Positions 18,304 through 25,918 of a stretch of DNA of 64,000 nucleotides are shown in pieces. Position 1 is the first letter of the stretch; every line of letters starts with the position of its first letter. The DNA is taken from the NCBI GenBank assembly GCA_023954045.1, contig JAMLIR010000001.1:62001-126000 (forward strand), given 5' to 3'. Made by a program: the position numbers and the translations under genes. This stretch comes from Burkholderiaceae bacterium. Its GTDB lineage: Bacteria; Pseudomonadota; Gammaproteobacteria; Burkholderiales; Burkholderiaceae_E. The notes under the pieces were generated by a model. The model ran no database searches and was not told the origin of the DNA. It saw only the letters and a list, made by a program, of their open reading frames with translations.

Positions 18304-19139
18304 CGACGCGCCTGCGAGCGCACCTGGCCACCTTCGCCGGCGCGACGCTGCTCGCCGCCGGCCTTGCCACGACCGGCGTCGCACAGGCGCAGACGTCGAT
18401 CACCGTCGCGTCGACGACGTCGACGGAGCAGTCGGGGCTGTTTCACCACCTGCTGCCGGCCTTCGAGAAGAAGACCGGCATCCAGGTGAAGGTCGTCGCG
18501 GTCGGCACCGGCCAGGCACTCGACATCGGCCGCCGCGGCGACGCCGACGTCGTGTTCGTCCACGATGCGAAGGCCGAGGAGAAATTCATCGCCGAGGGGG
18601 CCGGGGTGAAGCGCTTCGAGGTGATGTACAACGACTTCGTTCTGGTCGGACCCAAGAGCGACCCGGCGAAGATCGGCGGCGGCAAGGACATCCTCGAGGC
18701 GCTCAAGCGGATCGCCGCCGCTGGCGCACCGTTCGCCTCGCGCGCCGACCGCAGCGGCACGCACGCAGCCGAACTGCGCTACTGGGCCGCGGCCGGCGTC
18801 GACCTCGCGCCGGGCAAGGGCAAGTGGTACAAGGAGACCGGCTCGGGAATGGGGCCGACGCTGAACACGGCCGCCGGCCTCAACGCCTACGTCCTCACCG
18901 ATCGTGGCACCTGGCTCTCGTTCAAGAACCGCGGCGACCTGGTGATCCTGGTCGAAGGCGACAAGCGGCTGTTCAACCAGTACGGCGTGATGCTGGTGAA
19001 CCCGGCCAAGCATCCGCAGGTCAAGGTGGAGCCGGGCCAGAAGTTCATCGACTGGCTGATCTCGCCCGAGGGCCAGGCGACGATCGCGAGCTACAAGGTC
19101 AACGGCGAGCAGCTGTTCTTCCCGAACGCGGCGAAGTGA
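18279..19139 (+). CDS. tupA: Tungstate-binding periplasmic protein
   Basis: The 286-residue receptor has a long signal peptide ending near residue 36 (ATTGVAQAQT). The TupA-defining motif follows at once: ITVASTTSTEQSGLF, where TTSxxxSG coordinates the oxyanion. DVVFVHDAKAEEKF and NDFVLVGPKSDPAKI are also family-typical. AAGGAG lies 7 bp before the ATG at 18279, inside the tupC 3' end. Tungstate rather than molybdate is inferred from the TTST motif. Which tungsto-enzymes it would feed is not visible in this window. Confidence 0.93.
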   Translation: MATFRCSLTTRLRAHLATFAGATLLAAGLATTGVAQAQTSITVASTTSTEQSGLFHHLLPAFEKKTGIQVKVVAVGTGQALDIGRRGDADVVFVHDAKAEEKFIAEGAGVKRFEVMYNDFVLVGPKSDPAKIGGGKDILEALKRIAAAGAPFASRADRSGTHAAELRYWAAAGVDLAPGKGKWYKETGSGMGPTLNTAAGLNAYVLTDRGTWLSFKNRGDLVILVEGDKRLFNQYGVMLVNPAKHPQVKVEPGQKFIDWLISPEGQATIASYKVNGEQLFFPNAAK

Positions 19140-19214
19140 GCCCGGGGCTGGCGGGCCCGGCGAACCGGCCCGCCGCCCCGGCGAATTGCCGGGCCTGCTA
19201 TACTGCGCGGCTCA

Positions 19215-19291
19215 GCGCCCGTAGCTCAGTTGGATAGAGTACCTGGCTACGAACCAGGGGGTCGTGGGTTCGAATCCTGCCGGGCGCGCCA
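19215..19291 (+). tRNA. tRNA-Arg (anticodon ACG)
   Basis: This is a 77-nt cloverleaf. The acceptor stem is GCGCCCG/CGGGCGC with discriminator G and an encoded CCA. The anticodon loop is CTACGAA (anticodon ACG) on a CCTGG/CCAGG stem, and the T-arm is GTGGGTTCGAATCCTGC. ACG is deaminated to ICG and reads CGU, CGC and CGA. Its 3' 45 bases are repeated at 28393-28437, so it is the integration target of the downstream island and remains intact. Confidence 0.98.
19247..19291 (+). repeat. attL-type direct repeat (3' end of tRNA-Arg)
   Basis: These 45 bp, from the anticodon loop to the CCA end, recur at 28393-28437 with a single C-to-T difference in the T-loop. The pair marks the ends of an integrated element. 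Confidence 0.92.
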
Positions 19292-19308
19292 GAAAAACTG
19301 CTTTCGGA

Positions 19309-19743
19309 TCAAGCGCTTGCCACCAGCGATGGGGCAGGCGCTTTTTTCTTCAGCAGCACTACTCCGGGAGTTTTTCGGGACCCCTCCCCGCACACCAGTT
19401 CCGCGTGATTCCGTCGAACCCGGCGCGTGCGCGCCGAAGCTCGAGCCAGGTCACCCTGACCTCGTAGTGGTGCGGGGCACTCTGCAGGATCTTCTGGTGC
19501 ACCATCTCCAGGTAGGCGATCCGCGCGCCGTAGAACAGCACGTGCATCAAGCGCGTCATTGCTGCCCCGGTCCTCGTCGGCGACAAAGCCGCGCTGGATC
19601 AGGCCGCCATCGAACCAGACGCGCGCCTGGGGCGCTTCGCCGGCCACGACCAGCATGCAGGCGAAGGCCGATTCGTACTCGCCGAAGTTGCATTGTCCGC
19701 CGTACCCATCAGCGTGCTTCCATGCGACGGTGTGCGTGCGCAT
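19309..19743 (-). CDS. Small conserved gene A (island copy), reading through into integrase tail
   Basis: The first 60 residues (MRTHTVAWKHADGYGG, then FGEYESAFACMLVVAG and PQARVWFDGGLIQRGF) closely match the 62-residue protein at 63761-63949. That homologue stops just after this point. Here the frame lacks the stop and continues, out of frame with the partner gene B, into the integrase tail, giving 144 residues. The extension is probably not functional. AAAGGGA precedes the ATG at 19743. Function is unknown: a compact Trp/Tyr-rich protein without signal peptide or membrane segment. The loss of the stop may come from an indel near 19560. Confidence 0.6.
   Translation of the reverse strand: MRTHTVAWKHADGYGGQCNFGEYESAFACMLVVAGEAPQARVWFDGGLIQRGFVADEDRGSNDALDARAVLRRADRLPGDGAPEDPAECPAPLRGQGDLARASARTRRVRRNHAELVCGEGSRKTPGVVLLKKKAPAPSLVASA
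19313..19347 (+). terminator. Rho-independent terminator just after tRNA-Arg
   Basis: The stem GCGCTTGCC/GGCAGGCGC (one G-U-type mismatch, about 11-nt loop) is followed by TTTTTT. It lies inside the integrase-tail sequence of the island, so the element supplies a new terminator for the tRNA transcript. Confidence 0.7.
19329..19405 (-). pseudogene. Integrase 3'-end fragment, copy 1
   Basis: Read on the minus strand, this stretch encodes CGEGSRKTPGVVLLKKKAPAPS, nearly the same as the tail of the broken integrase at 20905-20985 (GEGSRKTREVVLLKK). At DNA level the two 77-bp stretches differ at only about ten positions. An integrase 3' end pointing at the tRNA is the normal arrangement for tRNA-targeting elements, so this is probably the remnant of the original integrase end. 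The rest of the gene is gone, replaced by the small-gene module. Confidence 0.75.
19359..19559 (-). CDS. Small conserved gene B (island copy)
   Basis: The 66-residue product shares LFYGARIAYLEMVHQK, SAPHHYEV and TWLELRRARAGFD with the 64-residue protein encoded at 63570-63764. Its last 15 residues (WCAGRGPEKLPE) are read from integrase-tail DNA in another frame, so the native C-terminus has been replaced. It starts inside the end of gene A, as its paralogue does. No known domain is recognised. The pair A-B therefore exists twice in this window. Confidence 0.6.
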   Translation of the reverse strand: MTRLMHVLFYGARIAYLEMVHQKILQSAPHHYEVRVTWLELRRARAGFDGITRNWCAGRGPEKLPE

Positions 19744-20135
19744 GTCGTCCCTTTCATGGCGAGGGTGTCCGCAGCGGGTCCGAACCGACCTTTGGGGTTT
19801 GCCGCCCGCGCACGGCAGCGCCACACGCCAATGCTCGCCACGGCCGGCGCGCCCTCCGAGGATATCGCCCACCGCGCGGCCCATGCGGACGCGTCCGCCG
19901 GATTCGCGGGGACGACGCACTGTGACGGAAGTCGCTGTCGGCAGCGCGCGGCAGCAATCGCGTGCGGGGCAACAGGGAGGACCAGTGCGCCGGCCTCTGA
20001 GCGTACCGTAGCGACAACGTCGCCCGCTCCAATCGGTCCGGCAAGACCGCGCGTCGGCCGAAGGTTCAGCCAGCGCACCCTGCCTCCGACAGTCGCGTAA
20101 TACGGCGTCTGCCGGACCTGGAGCGGGAACTCAAC
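19744..20135. other. 392-bp stretch without a convincing gene
   Basis: This lies between divergent gene A (minus) and the Flp-like gene (plus). It is GC-rich with codon-like composition but no frame with family resemblance or a good ribosome site. It probably contains the two promoters, which I could not locate. Confidence 0.4.
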
Positions 20136-20756
20136 ATGAACGACGCATCGCCGGGCCGCCTTTCGGTGGCTCGGGCACGCCAGCATCACCTCGCGCCGCA
20201 ACGCGGCCGGCAGCGCGGCGTGACCTCGATCGAATACGCGCTCATCGCTTCCCTTGTTGCGATGGCGATCGTCGTGGCCGTGGCCGCGCTTGGCAACTCC
20301 GCGGGCAAGCCCTTCGATGCGGTGAGCAGCGCCCTCAACAAGTCCGGTGGCGGCGGTGGAAGCGGCGGTAGCGGCGGCGACGGGAGTTCGGGCGGCTCGG
20401 GCGGCTCAGCTGGCTCGGGCGGCTCGGGCGGCGGCGGGCCAGTCGCTGGCGGCGGTGGCGGCGGACCCGGTCGCGGGGGACCCGGTGGCGGCGGACCCGG
20501 CGGCGGCGGACCCGGCGGCGGACCCGGTGGCGGTGGACCCGGCGGCGGCGGACCCGGTGGCGGTGGACCCGGTGGCGGTGGACCCGGTGGCGGTGGACCC
20601 GGTGGCGGTGGACCCGGTGGCGGTGGACCCGGTGGCGGTGGACCCGGTGGCGGTGGACCTGGTGCCGGTGGACCCGGTGGCGGCGGGCCCGGTGGCGGCG
20701 GACCCGGCGGCGGCGGACCTGGCGGCGGCAGACCTGGCGGCGGCAGGGGCAGATAG
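20136..20756 (+). CDS. Flp/Fap-type pilin-like protein with long PGGGG repeat tail
   Basis: The 206-residue protein has a 30-residue polar leader followed by GVTSIEYALIASLVAMAIVV. This is the class IVb (Flp) prepilin pattern: glycine at the cleavage point, a Glu-Tyr pair five to six residues later, then a hydrophobic helix to about residue 52. After a short AGKPFDAVSSALNKS stretch, as in Flp pilins, the rest (from about 70) is Gly/Pro only. It is a GGS spacer and then some 18-20 copies of PGGGG or close variants. Ordinary Flp pilins end near 55-70 residues, so the collagen-like tail is an addition. No tad/prepilin-peptidase genes are nearby. It could be a surface fibre subunit; this is inference. 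Confidence 0.6.
   Translation: MNDASPGRLSVARARQHHLAPQRGRQRGVTSIEYALIASLVAMAIVVAVAALGNSAGKPFDAVSSALNKSGGGGGSGGSGGDGSSGGSGGSAGSGGSGGGGPVAGGGGGGPGRGGPGGGGPGGGGPGGGPGGGGPGGGGPGGGGPGGGGPGGGGPGGGGPGGGGPGGGGPGGGGPGAGGPGGGGPGGGGPGGGGPGGGRPGGGRGR
20455..20750 (+). repeat. 15-bp tandem repeat (minisatellite) encoding PGGGG
   Basis: The unit is GGTGGCGGTGGACCC. It occurs as identical head-to-tail copies from 20556 to 20645 (six in a row) and as variants (GGCGGCGGCGGACCC and others) on both sides, about 18-20 units in all. The reading frame is kept because the unit is a multiple of three, so length changes would alter tail length without frameshift. Confidence 0.9.
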
Positions 20757-20818
20757 GCGCACGCGTCGGCCGGGGCCAAAGGACCTGCCAGGAAGGCCCG
20801 CGCGCGTAGACTCGCCGC

Positions 20819-20857
20819 ATGTGCGGTCGCTTCGTACTCTACGGCCCCGACGCCCGC
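20819..20857 (+). pseudogene. 5' stub of a yedK/SRAP-like gene
   Basis: The start encodes MCGRFVLYGPD, nearly the same as the N-terminus of the intact YedK at 56790-57491 (MCGRYVLYGPG) and including the catalytic Cys2. After about 12 codons the similarity stops where DNA joins the integrase tail. It marks a recombination junction in the island and is too short to function. Confidence 0.6.
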
Positions 20858-21401
20858 TCGCGTGCTTTCTCCAGCGCTCGAAGCGTCCCTTCATGGTCTT
20901 GCTGTGACGGGGCAGGCGCTATTTTCTTCAGCAGCACCACTTCGCGAGTCTTGCGGGACCCCTCCCCGCACACCCGCTCCGCGGCCCCGGTCAGGTTCGA
21001 GAGCTCGGCCGCCGAGTAGTGCGTGGTGATGCGCCCCGAGCGCTACGCGAGCAGGTCCTGGCGATCCTCGAACGACACGCGCCGACCGCCCGCAGGCGAC
21101 GCCCGAACCTGTGCTTCAGATCGTGCACCCGCACCTGCCGCAAGCCAGCCCGCCTTCTCGCCGACTGCCACGGGGTGTTGTGCATGGTCTCGATGGGGCA
21201 ACCCCGGTAGACGAACACGTAGAAGCGACGCACCCCGCGCACGCTCTCGAGGACCGAGCGCGCAACGCGACTGAGCACCACCAGCCGGTCGTCGCCGTTC
21301 TTCACCCGGTTGCCCGGGATGAGAAAGACGCTTGTGTCGAGCTCAGGCACCACTCTTGACCGACGCCGCGGGCGGCCAACCTTGGAGCATGGACTGCTCA
21401 C
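20839..21401 (-). pseudogene. Tyrosine site-specific integrase, truncated and frameshifted
   Basis: The minus strand encodes the catalytic half of a tyrosine recombinase. The beta-hairpin lysine region is KNGDDRLVVL and box II is VRVHDLKHRFGRRLRAVG. In another frame follow FEDRQDLL, RSGRITTHYSAAEL (catalytic Tyr) and GAAERVCGEGSRKTREVVLLKK. At least one frameshift lies near 21080 and an in-frame TAG near 21046 replaces the usual Gly-His of LLGH. The N-terminal half, including the box I arginine, is missing beyond about 21370. It is the likely integrase of the tRNA-Arg island and is now dead. Confidence 0.8.
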
Positions 21402-21452
21402 GGCATCCTGTCCATGGCCGAAGACAATGCCTTCGTGGAGTTCAGCTCTGCC

Positions 21453-22247
21453 TCAGACGACGTTCACCAGCCCGCCATCCACAACCAGCAGATGGCCGTT
21501 GATGTAACTCGACTCGTCGCTCGCGAGAAAAAGCGCCGCATTCGCGACATCCCACGCGGTCCCCATCTTTCCGGTCGGACAGGACGCATTGCGTATCTCG
21601 ATCATGCGTGCGTAGTCGCCCTCGCTATACGCTTCGCTCATGCTCGAAATCATCGGAGTCTCGATCAGCCCGGGAAGGATCGCGTTGCATCGAATCCCTT
21701 GGGCCGCGTACTGTTGGGCAACGGCCTGCGTCAATGCATTGACGCCCGCCTTTGTGACACTGTACGCAGCCAGCGATATGTCCTTGGGCGTCCGAATGCT
21801 GGCAACAGATGAGACATTGATGATGACACCACGCCTCTGACGGGAAAAGACCGGCAAGACGTACTTGCTCGTCAGGAAGAAGCTCTTCAAGTTCACGTTG
21901 CAGACCAGATCCCAATCCGCTTCATCGAGTTCGACTGGCCCCCCTCCGCGCGTGATCCCGACGTTGTTGTGGAGAATGTCGATTTTCCCGAACGCCGAAA
22001 GGCATGCGTCGACAATAGCCTTGACCGCTTCGGCCTTTGTGACATCCGCAATGTGCGCGAGCGCGGTCCCTCCCTCTGCGCGGATGATCTCTGCAGTCTC
22101 ACGCGCCGCGCCTTCATTGCAGTCGACGCAGACGATTGTCGCCCCCTCTCGCGCGTAGGCGACTGCAACCGCTTTGCCATTGCCCCAGCCAGGCCCGCTC
22201 GAACCTGCTCCCACCACGATCGCCACACGACCTTCGAGCCGCTTCAT
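21453..22247 (-). CDS. SDR-family oxidoreductase (island operon)
   Basis: The 264-residue classical short-chain dehydrogenase has a Rossmann motif GAGSSGPGWGNGKA (about 11-24), NNVG, catalytic Ser in INVSSVAS and the YSVTK active-site pair. It ends with the FabG-like SSYINGHLLVVDGG. The substrate is unknown; NAD(P)-linked oxidation or reduction of a hydroxy/keto compound is expected. It is the last gene of the island operon after E1 beta (64-bp gap). An ATG at 22277 is the alternative start. Acting beside E1 alpha/beta, it may interconvert an alcohol and the ketone or 2-oxoacid that the TPP enzyme cleaves; this is inference. Confidence 0.85.
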   Translation of the reverse strand: MKRLEGRVAIVVGAGSSGPGWGNGKAVAVAYAREGATIVCVDCNEGAARETAEIIRAEGGTALAHIADVTKAEAVKAIVDACLSAFGKIDILHNNVGITRGGGPVELDEADWDLVCNVNLKSFFLTSKYVLPVFSRQRRGVIINVSSVASIRTPKDISLAAYSVTKAGVNALTQAVAQQYAAQGIRCNAILPGLIETPMISSMSEAYSEGDYARMIEIRNASCPTGKMGTAWDVANAALFLASDESSYINGHLLVVDGGLVNVV

Positions 22248-22311
22248 CTGATCCGATTTCCCCGTCAACCCTCGCATCGCGCCGTCGGGCCATCCGCGCT
22301 TCGGCTGCCGC

Positions 22312-23316
22312 TCAGCCGGATCGAACGCTTGCCCGCACCCCTGTCTTGCCTACAAGTTTGACCGCTGCATCCACGATCGCCGCCTCACCGGGAATGAACG
22401 CATTCTCGAGCGTCAAACTGTACGGGACGGGCAAGTGAGGCGGAGCCAGTCGGACGACCGGCGCAATCAGCCTGTCAAATGCCCTCTCCGCGAGAACCGC
22501 CGCGACTTCCGCACCGAAGCCGCCAGTCCTCCAAGCCTCATGAACGACGAGCGCGCGCCCGGTCTTCGCAACCGACTGCAGGATCAACTCGGTATCGAGA
22601 GGAAGTACGGTCCTGAGGTCGATGACTTCCGCTTCGATTCCCCTGTCGGCCAGCTCGTCCGCGGCGCTCAATGCGCGTTTGACCATCAATCCGGCTGCGA
22701 TGATCGTCAGATCCTTGCCTTGCCGCTTGATGTCAGCGACTCCGATCGGCACCAGATACTCGGTCTCAGGAATCTCCTCGCGCCTGCCGTGCATCAGACT
22801 CATGTGCTCGCAGAAGATCACCGGGTTGTCGTCGCGCACCGCTGACTTGATCAGGCCCTTTGCGTCGTACGGTGTCGTCGGCACTACCACCTTCAACCCG
22901 GGGAGGTGCGTGAACAACGACGTGAAGTCCTCCTGGTGCCCACGGTGCGGACTGACACCGTACTTGGTCCGCATGACGACTGGCGCCCGCAGAATGCCAT
23001 CGGTCTTGTAGTAGATACCCGCATCTGAAGCAAACGGCCCCATGGCCAGGGTCGTAAATTCCGAGAACATCAGCTCGAACACGGGTCGCTTGCCGCGCAG
23101 GGCTGCGCCGAAGCAAGCGGCAGTGATTACCTCCTCGGAAATCGGGGCATCGATGACCCGTCCCGTGCTTCCGTACTTCTCCCAGACTCCCTTGAACGAC
23201 TGGAGCGGGCCGCCAAGCGGCCCGATGTCCTGACCCATGAAGAAGACATTCGGATCACGATCGAACTCCTCGCAGAGTCCCTGCACGATCGCTTCGACCA
23301 TCGTGAGACGCGGCAT
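22312..23316 (-). CDS. 2-oxoacid (or acetoin-type) dehydrogenase E1 beta subunit
   Basis: The 334-residue protein has the transketolase-like pyrimidine-binding domain and C-terminal domain of E1 beta. The pattern runs MPRLTMVEAIVQGL, then EEFDRDPNVFFMGQDIG, MRTKYGVSPHRGHQEDF and LRTVLPLDTELILQSVAKTGR. It forms a heterotetramer with E1 alpha, whose gene ends 10 bp upstream. AGAGGAA sits before the ATG at 23316, which is preferred to an in-frame start at 23361. Branched-chain, pyruvate and acetoin E1 enzymes all share this fold, and I cannot decide among them from sequence. Confidence 0.9.
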   Translation of the reverse strand: MPRLTMVEAIVQGLCEEFDRDPNVFFMGQDIGPLGGPLQSFKGVWEKYGSTGRVIDAPISEEVITAACFGAALRGKRPVFELMFSEFTTLAMGPFASDAGIYYKTDGILRAPVVMRTKYGVSPHRGHQEDFTSLFTHLPGLKVVVPTTPYDAKGLIKSAVRDDNPVIFCEHMSLMHGRREEIPETEYLVPIGVADIKRQGKDLTIIAAGLMVKRALSAADELADRGIEAEVIDLRTVLPLDTELILQSVAKTGRALVVHEAWRTGGFGAEVAAVLAERAFDRLIAPVVRLAPPHLPVPYSLTLENAFIPGEAAIVDAAVKLVGKTGVRASVRSG

Positions 23317-23326
23317 GACGTTCCTC

Positions 23327-24277
23327 TCAACTCGCGTAGGCATCCAGGTGCGGCGTGACAACCTGAGGGTCCGGCATCGGGTCTTGTCGAGCAGTCGCCG
23401 CCGCGGCGTGCACCTCGCCTACCACGTCGTCACGCAGGGCCGACATCTCTTGCTCGAACATGACTCCCTTGGCCAAAAGCGCTCTCGCGAACGTGTCAAT
23501 CGGATCCCGACGCTTCCACCGCTCAGCCTCCTCCGCACTCCTGTATGTCGCCCGATCGCCCACGAAATGCCCCTGCTGCCGATAGGTCAGGGCATGCACG
23601 AACGCCGGGCCGCCGCCCGATCTTGCACGCGCGACCGCGCTGGCAACCGTTCCGTAGACCGCCATGACGTCGTTACCATCGACGTCGTGCGCCGGCATCC
23701 CGAACGCCGCTGCCCTGGCGGCCAGATTCCCGCCGGCGATGGCATTCGCGGCCGGCATCGACACTGCGTACTGATTGTTCTGGCAGACGAAGATCACCGG
23801 TAGTCGCATCATGGCCGCGAGGTTCAGTGATTCGTAGAGAATTCCCGCATTCGCCGTGCCGTCTCCAAAAGTCACCACGGTCACTTGATTGCCGCCGTCC
23901 AACTTGCTTGCCAATGCCGATCCCGTTGCATATCCGATGCTGGCACCCAGAGTGCCCGAGAACATCCCGAAGAAATTGGGCGCGAATGCGCCACAGAAGT
24001 CCCCGCGCTGACGGCCTCGCGTCGGGCCCGTGCTGCGACCCAGGACGCCCGCAATCAGGGTTCTGATGTCGGCGCCGCGCGTCAGCGACGCAACAATCGC
24101 GCCCCGATAGTGGGGAACGGCAACGTCGTCTCGCTCGATTGCCGAGAATGCCCCGACGATGACCGCCTCCTCACCTACCGAGGGATGCAGATGACTCTCG
24201 ACTTCAATAATTGCACGCTCCGTCTCTCTTCCCAAGAGCATGCGGCGCAGCAATTCACGCTGGAACTCGTTGGTCAT
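23327..24277 (-). CDS. 2-oxoacid (or acetoin-type) dehydrogenase E1 alpha subunit
   Basis: The 316-residue TPP-binding subunit has SHLHPSVGEEAVIVGAF near the N-terminus. The Mg-TPP motif is GDGTANAGILYESLNLAA (about residues 139-156), followed by LPVIFVCQNNQYAVS. The shortness and the phrase TYRQQGHFVGD fit the acetoin/pyruvate E1 alpha type used by stand-alone clusters. It decarboxylates the substrate and passes the acyl group to a lipoyl domain; the free lipoyl protein encoded 12 bp upstream is the obvious acceptor. GAGGAGAGG precedes the ATG. Confidence 0.9.
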   Translation of the reverse strand: MTNEFQRELLRRMLLGRETERAIIEVESHLHPSVGEEAVIVGAFSAIERDDVAVPHYRGAIVASLTRGADIRTLIAGVLGRSTGPTRGRQRGDFCGAFAPNFFGMFSGTLGASIGYATGSALASKLDGGNQVTVVTFGDGTANAGILYESLNLAAMMRLPVIFVCQNNQYAVSMPAANAIAGGNLAARAAAFGMPAHDVDGNDVMAVYGTVASAVARARSGGGPAFVHALTYRQQGHFVGDRATYRSAEEAERWKRRDPIDTFARALLAKGVMFEQEMSALRDDVVGEVHAAAATARQDPMPDPQVVTPHLDAYAS

Positions 24278-24289
24278 CTCAACCTCTCC

Positions 24290-24532
24290 TCATTCCTCTA
24301 CGGTGCCAATCGCCGCCCCGACTGGCACCACGTCGTCAGGCCCGAACCCCGCTTGGCGCAACGTGCCAGTGGCAGGCGCTTCGATTTCCAGATTGATCTT
24401 GTCGGTCATGACCTCGGCCACAGCCTCGCCAGCAGTGACTCGCTCCCCCGAGTTCTTCAACCAAGCGACGAAGGTGACTTCCCTCACCCCTTCACCAAGC
24501 TCTGGCACCAGGATCTGATTCATCTCTCGCAT
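24290..24532 (-). CDS. Free-standing lipoyl (biotinyl/lipoyl-attachment) domain protein
   Basis: The 80-residue protein is one lipoyl domain and nothing else: ILVPELGEGVREVTF, the lipoylation hairpin VMTDKINLEIEAP with its lysine at about 48, and a final VGAAIGTVEE just before the stop. There is no linker, E3-binding domain or acyltransferase core, and no frameshifted remainder downstream (only 96 bp of gap before DctM's end). It is therefore a mobile acyl carrier for the adjacent E1 rather than an E2. An AAGG ribosome site supports the ATG at 24532. Confidence 0.85.
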   Translation of the reverse strand: MREMNQILVPELGEGVREVTFVAWLKNSGERVTAGEAVAEVMTDKINLEIEAPATGTLRQAGFGPDDVVPVGAAIGTVEE

Positions 24533-24628
24533 GTCTGCCTTCGCATATCTTGTCTCTCCATTCGACGCATCTGCGCCTGGTTCAGGAGACATGGCAGCAA
24601 CTGCATGCTCCTCATGCCGTCCAGATCT

Positions 24629-25918
24629 CTATCTCCCCGCGATCGCGTTCGGCAACGCAGTACTGAGCGCGGGAAACAAGACAAGCAGCACGAGCAACAC
24701 GGCGAGGGCCACGATGAATACCATCAGTTCCCGCACCACAGCGGTGGATGATGCCTGTGCCTGAGCGGCCGTGAGATAGATCAGGAATCCGACCGGGGGC
24801 GTAAGAAGGCCGAATGTCGTCGCGAAAACAGCCACCACGCCAAAGTGTATGGGGTCAATCCCCACTAGACGTATAGCCGGCATGAACATCGGAACGAAGA
24901 CAAGCAGGATCGTAACCGGGTCAAGGAAACACCCAGCAATCAGGAGAAAGATCGCGATCAGCGCGAGGATGGTTGTAGGTTCGCTCGACACGCGCATCAG
25001 GCCTTCTGCAAGACCCCGCGCAAGGTTCATGTTTCCGATGATCCACATGAAGGCACCCGCGACGGATAGCACTATCAGCACCCGGCACGACTCCATTCCT
25101 GCACGGCAGGTAGCCTGCCAGAGACCGCGCAGCGTGATCTCGCGATTGATGAGGCTGACCGCGGCAGCATAAACCGCGGCTAGCGCCCCGATTTCAGTCA
25201 CCGTCGCCACGCCGGCGACAATTCCAGCAATCACGAGTATCGGAAGCACCAGAGCGGGAGCAGTATCCACCACCGCCTTCATCGCCGCGCGCCAGCCAAC
25301 CCACTGCGATGCCGGGTAACCTCTCCTGCGAGCGATCAGGAATGAAGCGGCGAGCAGGAACGCGCCCATCAGAACCCCGGGGACGATTCCCGCGAGGAAT
25401 AGGTCGCTGACCGACGTCTGGCTAAAGAACGCATACAGAACAAACGGAATCGAAGGTGGGATGATCGGGCCGATCGTCGCGGCCGCCGCAGTAATCGCAG
25501 CGGCGTATGGGCCTGGATAGCCGGACCGCTTCATCGCCGGAATCATCAATGACCCTACGGCCGACGCATCGGCAATCGCTGATCCAGAGATACCGGCGAA
25601 CACCATCGAGACGAGGACGTTCACGTGGCTCAGTCCACCGCGAATATGACCGGCAACCGCTGTTGCGGCATTGACCAGCCGGCGACCCAGCCCGCCCGCG
25701 TTGAGGATTTCGCCGACCAGAAAGAAGAAGGGAATGGCGAGCAGGCCGTAGTTGTCGACCCCCTGAAGAAAGCCCTGGGCCGCAATCTCGAGCGGCACCT
25801 TTGGCCAGTAGGCAGCGCCGTATGCAAGAATCGCCAGCATCAAGCACAGGAATACCGGCATTCCGAGCGCCATCGCAGCCAGCATGGCTCCCAGGAGAAC
25901 GGCAAATTCCCCCAACAT
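24629..25918 (-). CDS. dctM: TRAP transporter large permease (DctM), island
   Basis: The 429-residue polytopic protein is of normal DctM length, with AAAATIGPIIPPSIPFVLYAF and FATTFGLLTPPVGFLIYLTAA as family signatures. Its ATG overlaps the dctQ stop by one base (TGATG). It feeds the substrate for the E1/SDR genes that follow on the same strand. Base composition is more moderate than in the flanking core transporters, in keeping with transfer. Confidence 0.95.
   Translation of the reverse strand: MLGEFAVLLGAMLAAMALGMPVFLCLMLAILAYGAAYWPKVPLEIAAQGFLQGVDNYGLLAIPFFFLVGEILNAGGLGRRLVNAATAVAGHIRGGLSHVNVLVSMVFAGISGSAIADASAVGSLMIPAMKRSGYPGPYAAAITAAAATIGPIIPPSIPFVLYAFFSQTSVSDLFLAGIVPGVLMGAFLLAASFLIARRRGYPASQWVGWRAAMKAVVDTAPALVLPILVIAGIVAGVATVTEIGALAAVYAAAVSLINREITLRGLWQATCRAGMESCRVLIVLSVAGAFMWIIGNMNLARGLAEGLMRVSSEPTTILALIAIFLLIAGCFLDPVTILLVFVPMFMPAIRLVGIDPIHFGVVAVFATTFGLLTPPVGFLIYLTAAQAQASSTAVVRELMVFIVALAVLLVLLVLFPALSTALPNAIAGR

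Noticed and set aside
20455..20750. Regular repeats considered as a CRISPR array
   Set aside because: The 15-bp units are head to tail without spacers and keep a reading frame, so this is a coding minisatellite.
20819..21019. 66-codon open frame considered as a complete small gene
   Set aside because: Only its first 12 codons resemble a real protein (YedK); the rest is antisense integrase sequence.
24290..24628. Lipoyl protein considered as a frameshifted full-length E2
   Set aside because: The 96 bp between its upstream end and the neighbouring gene and the 12 bp after its stop leave no room for an E3-binding or acyltransferase domain in any frame.
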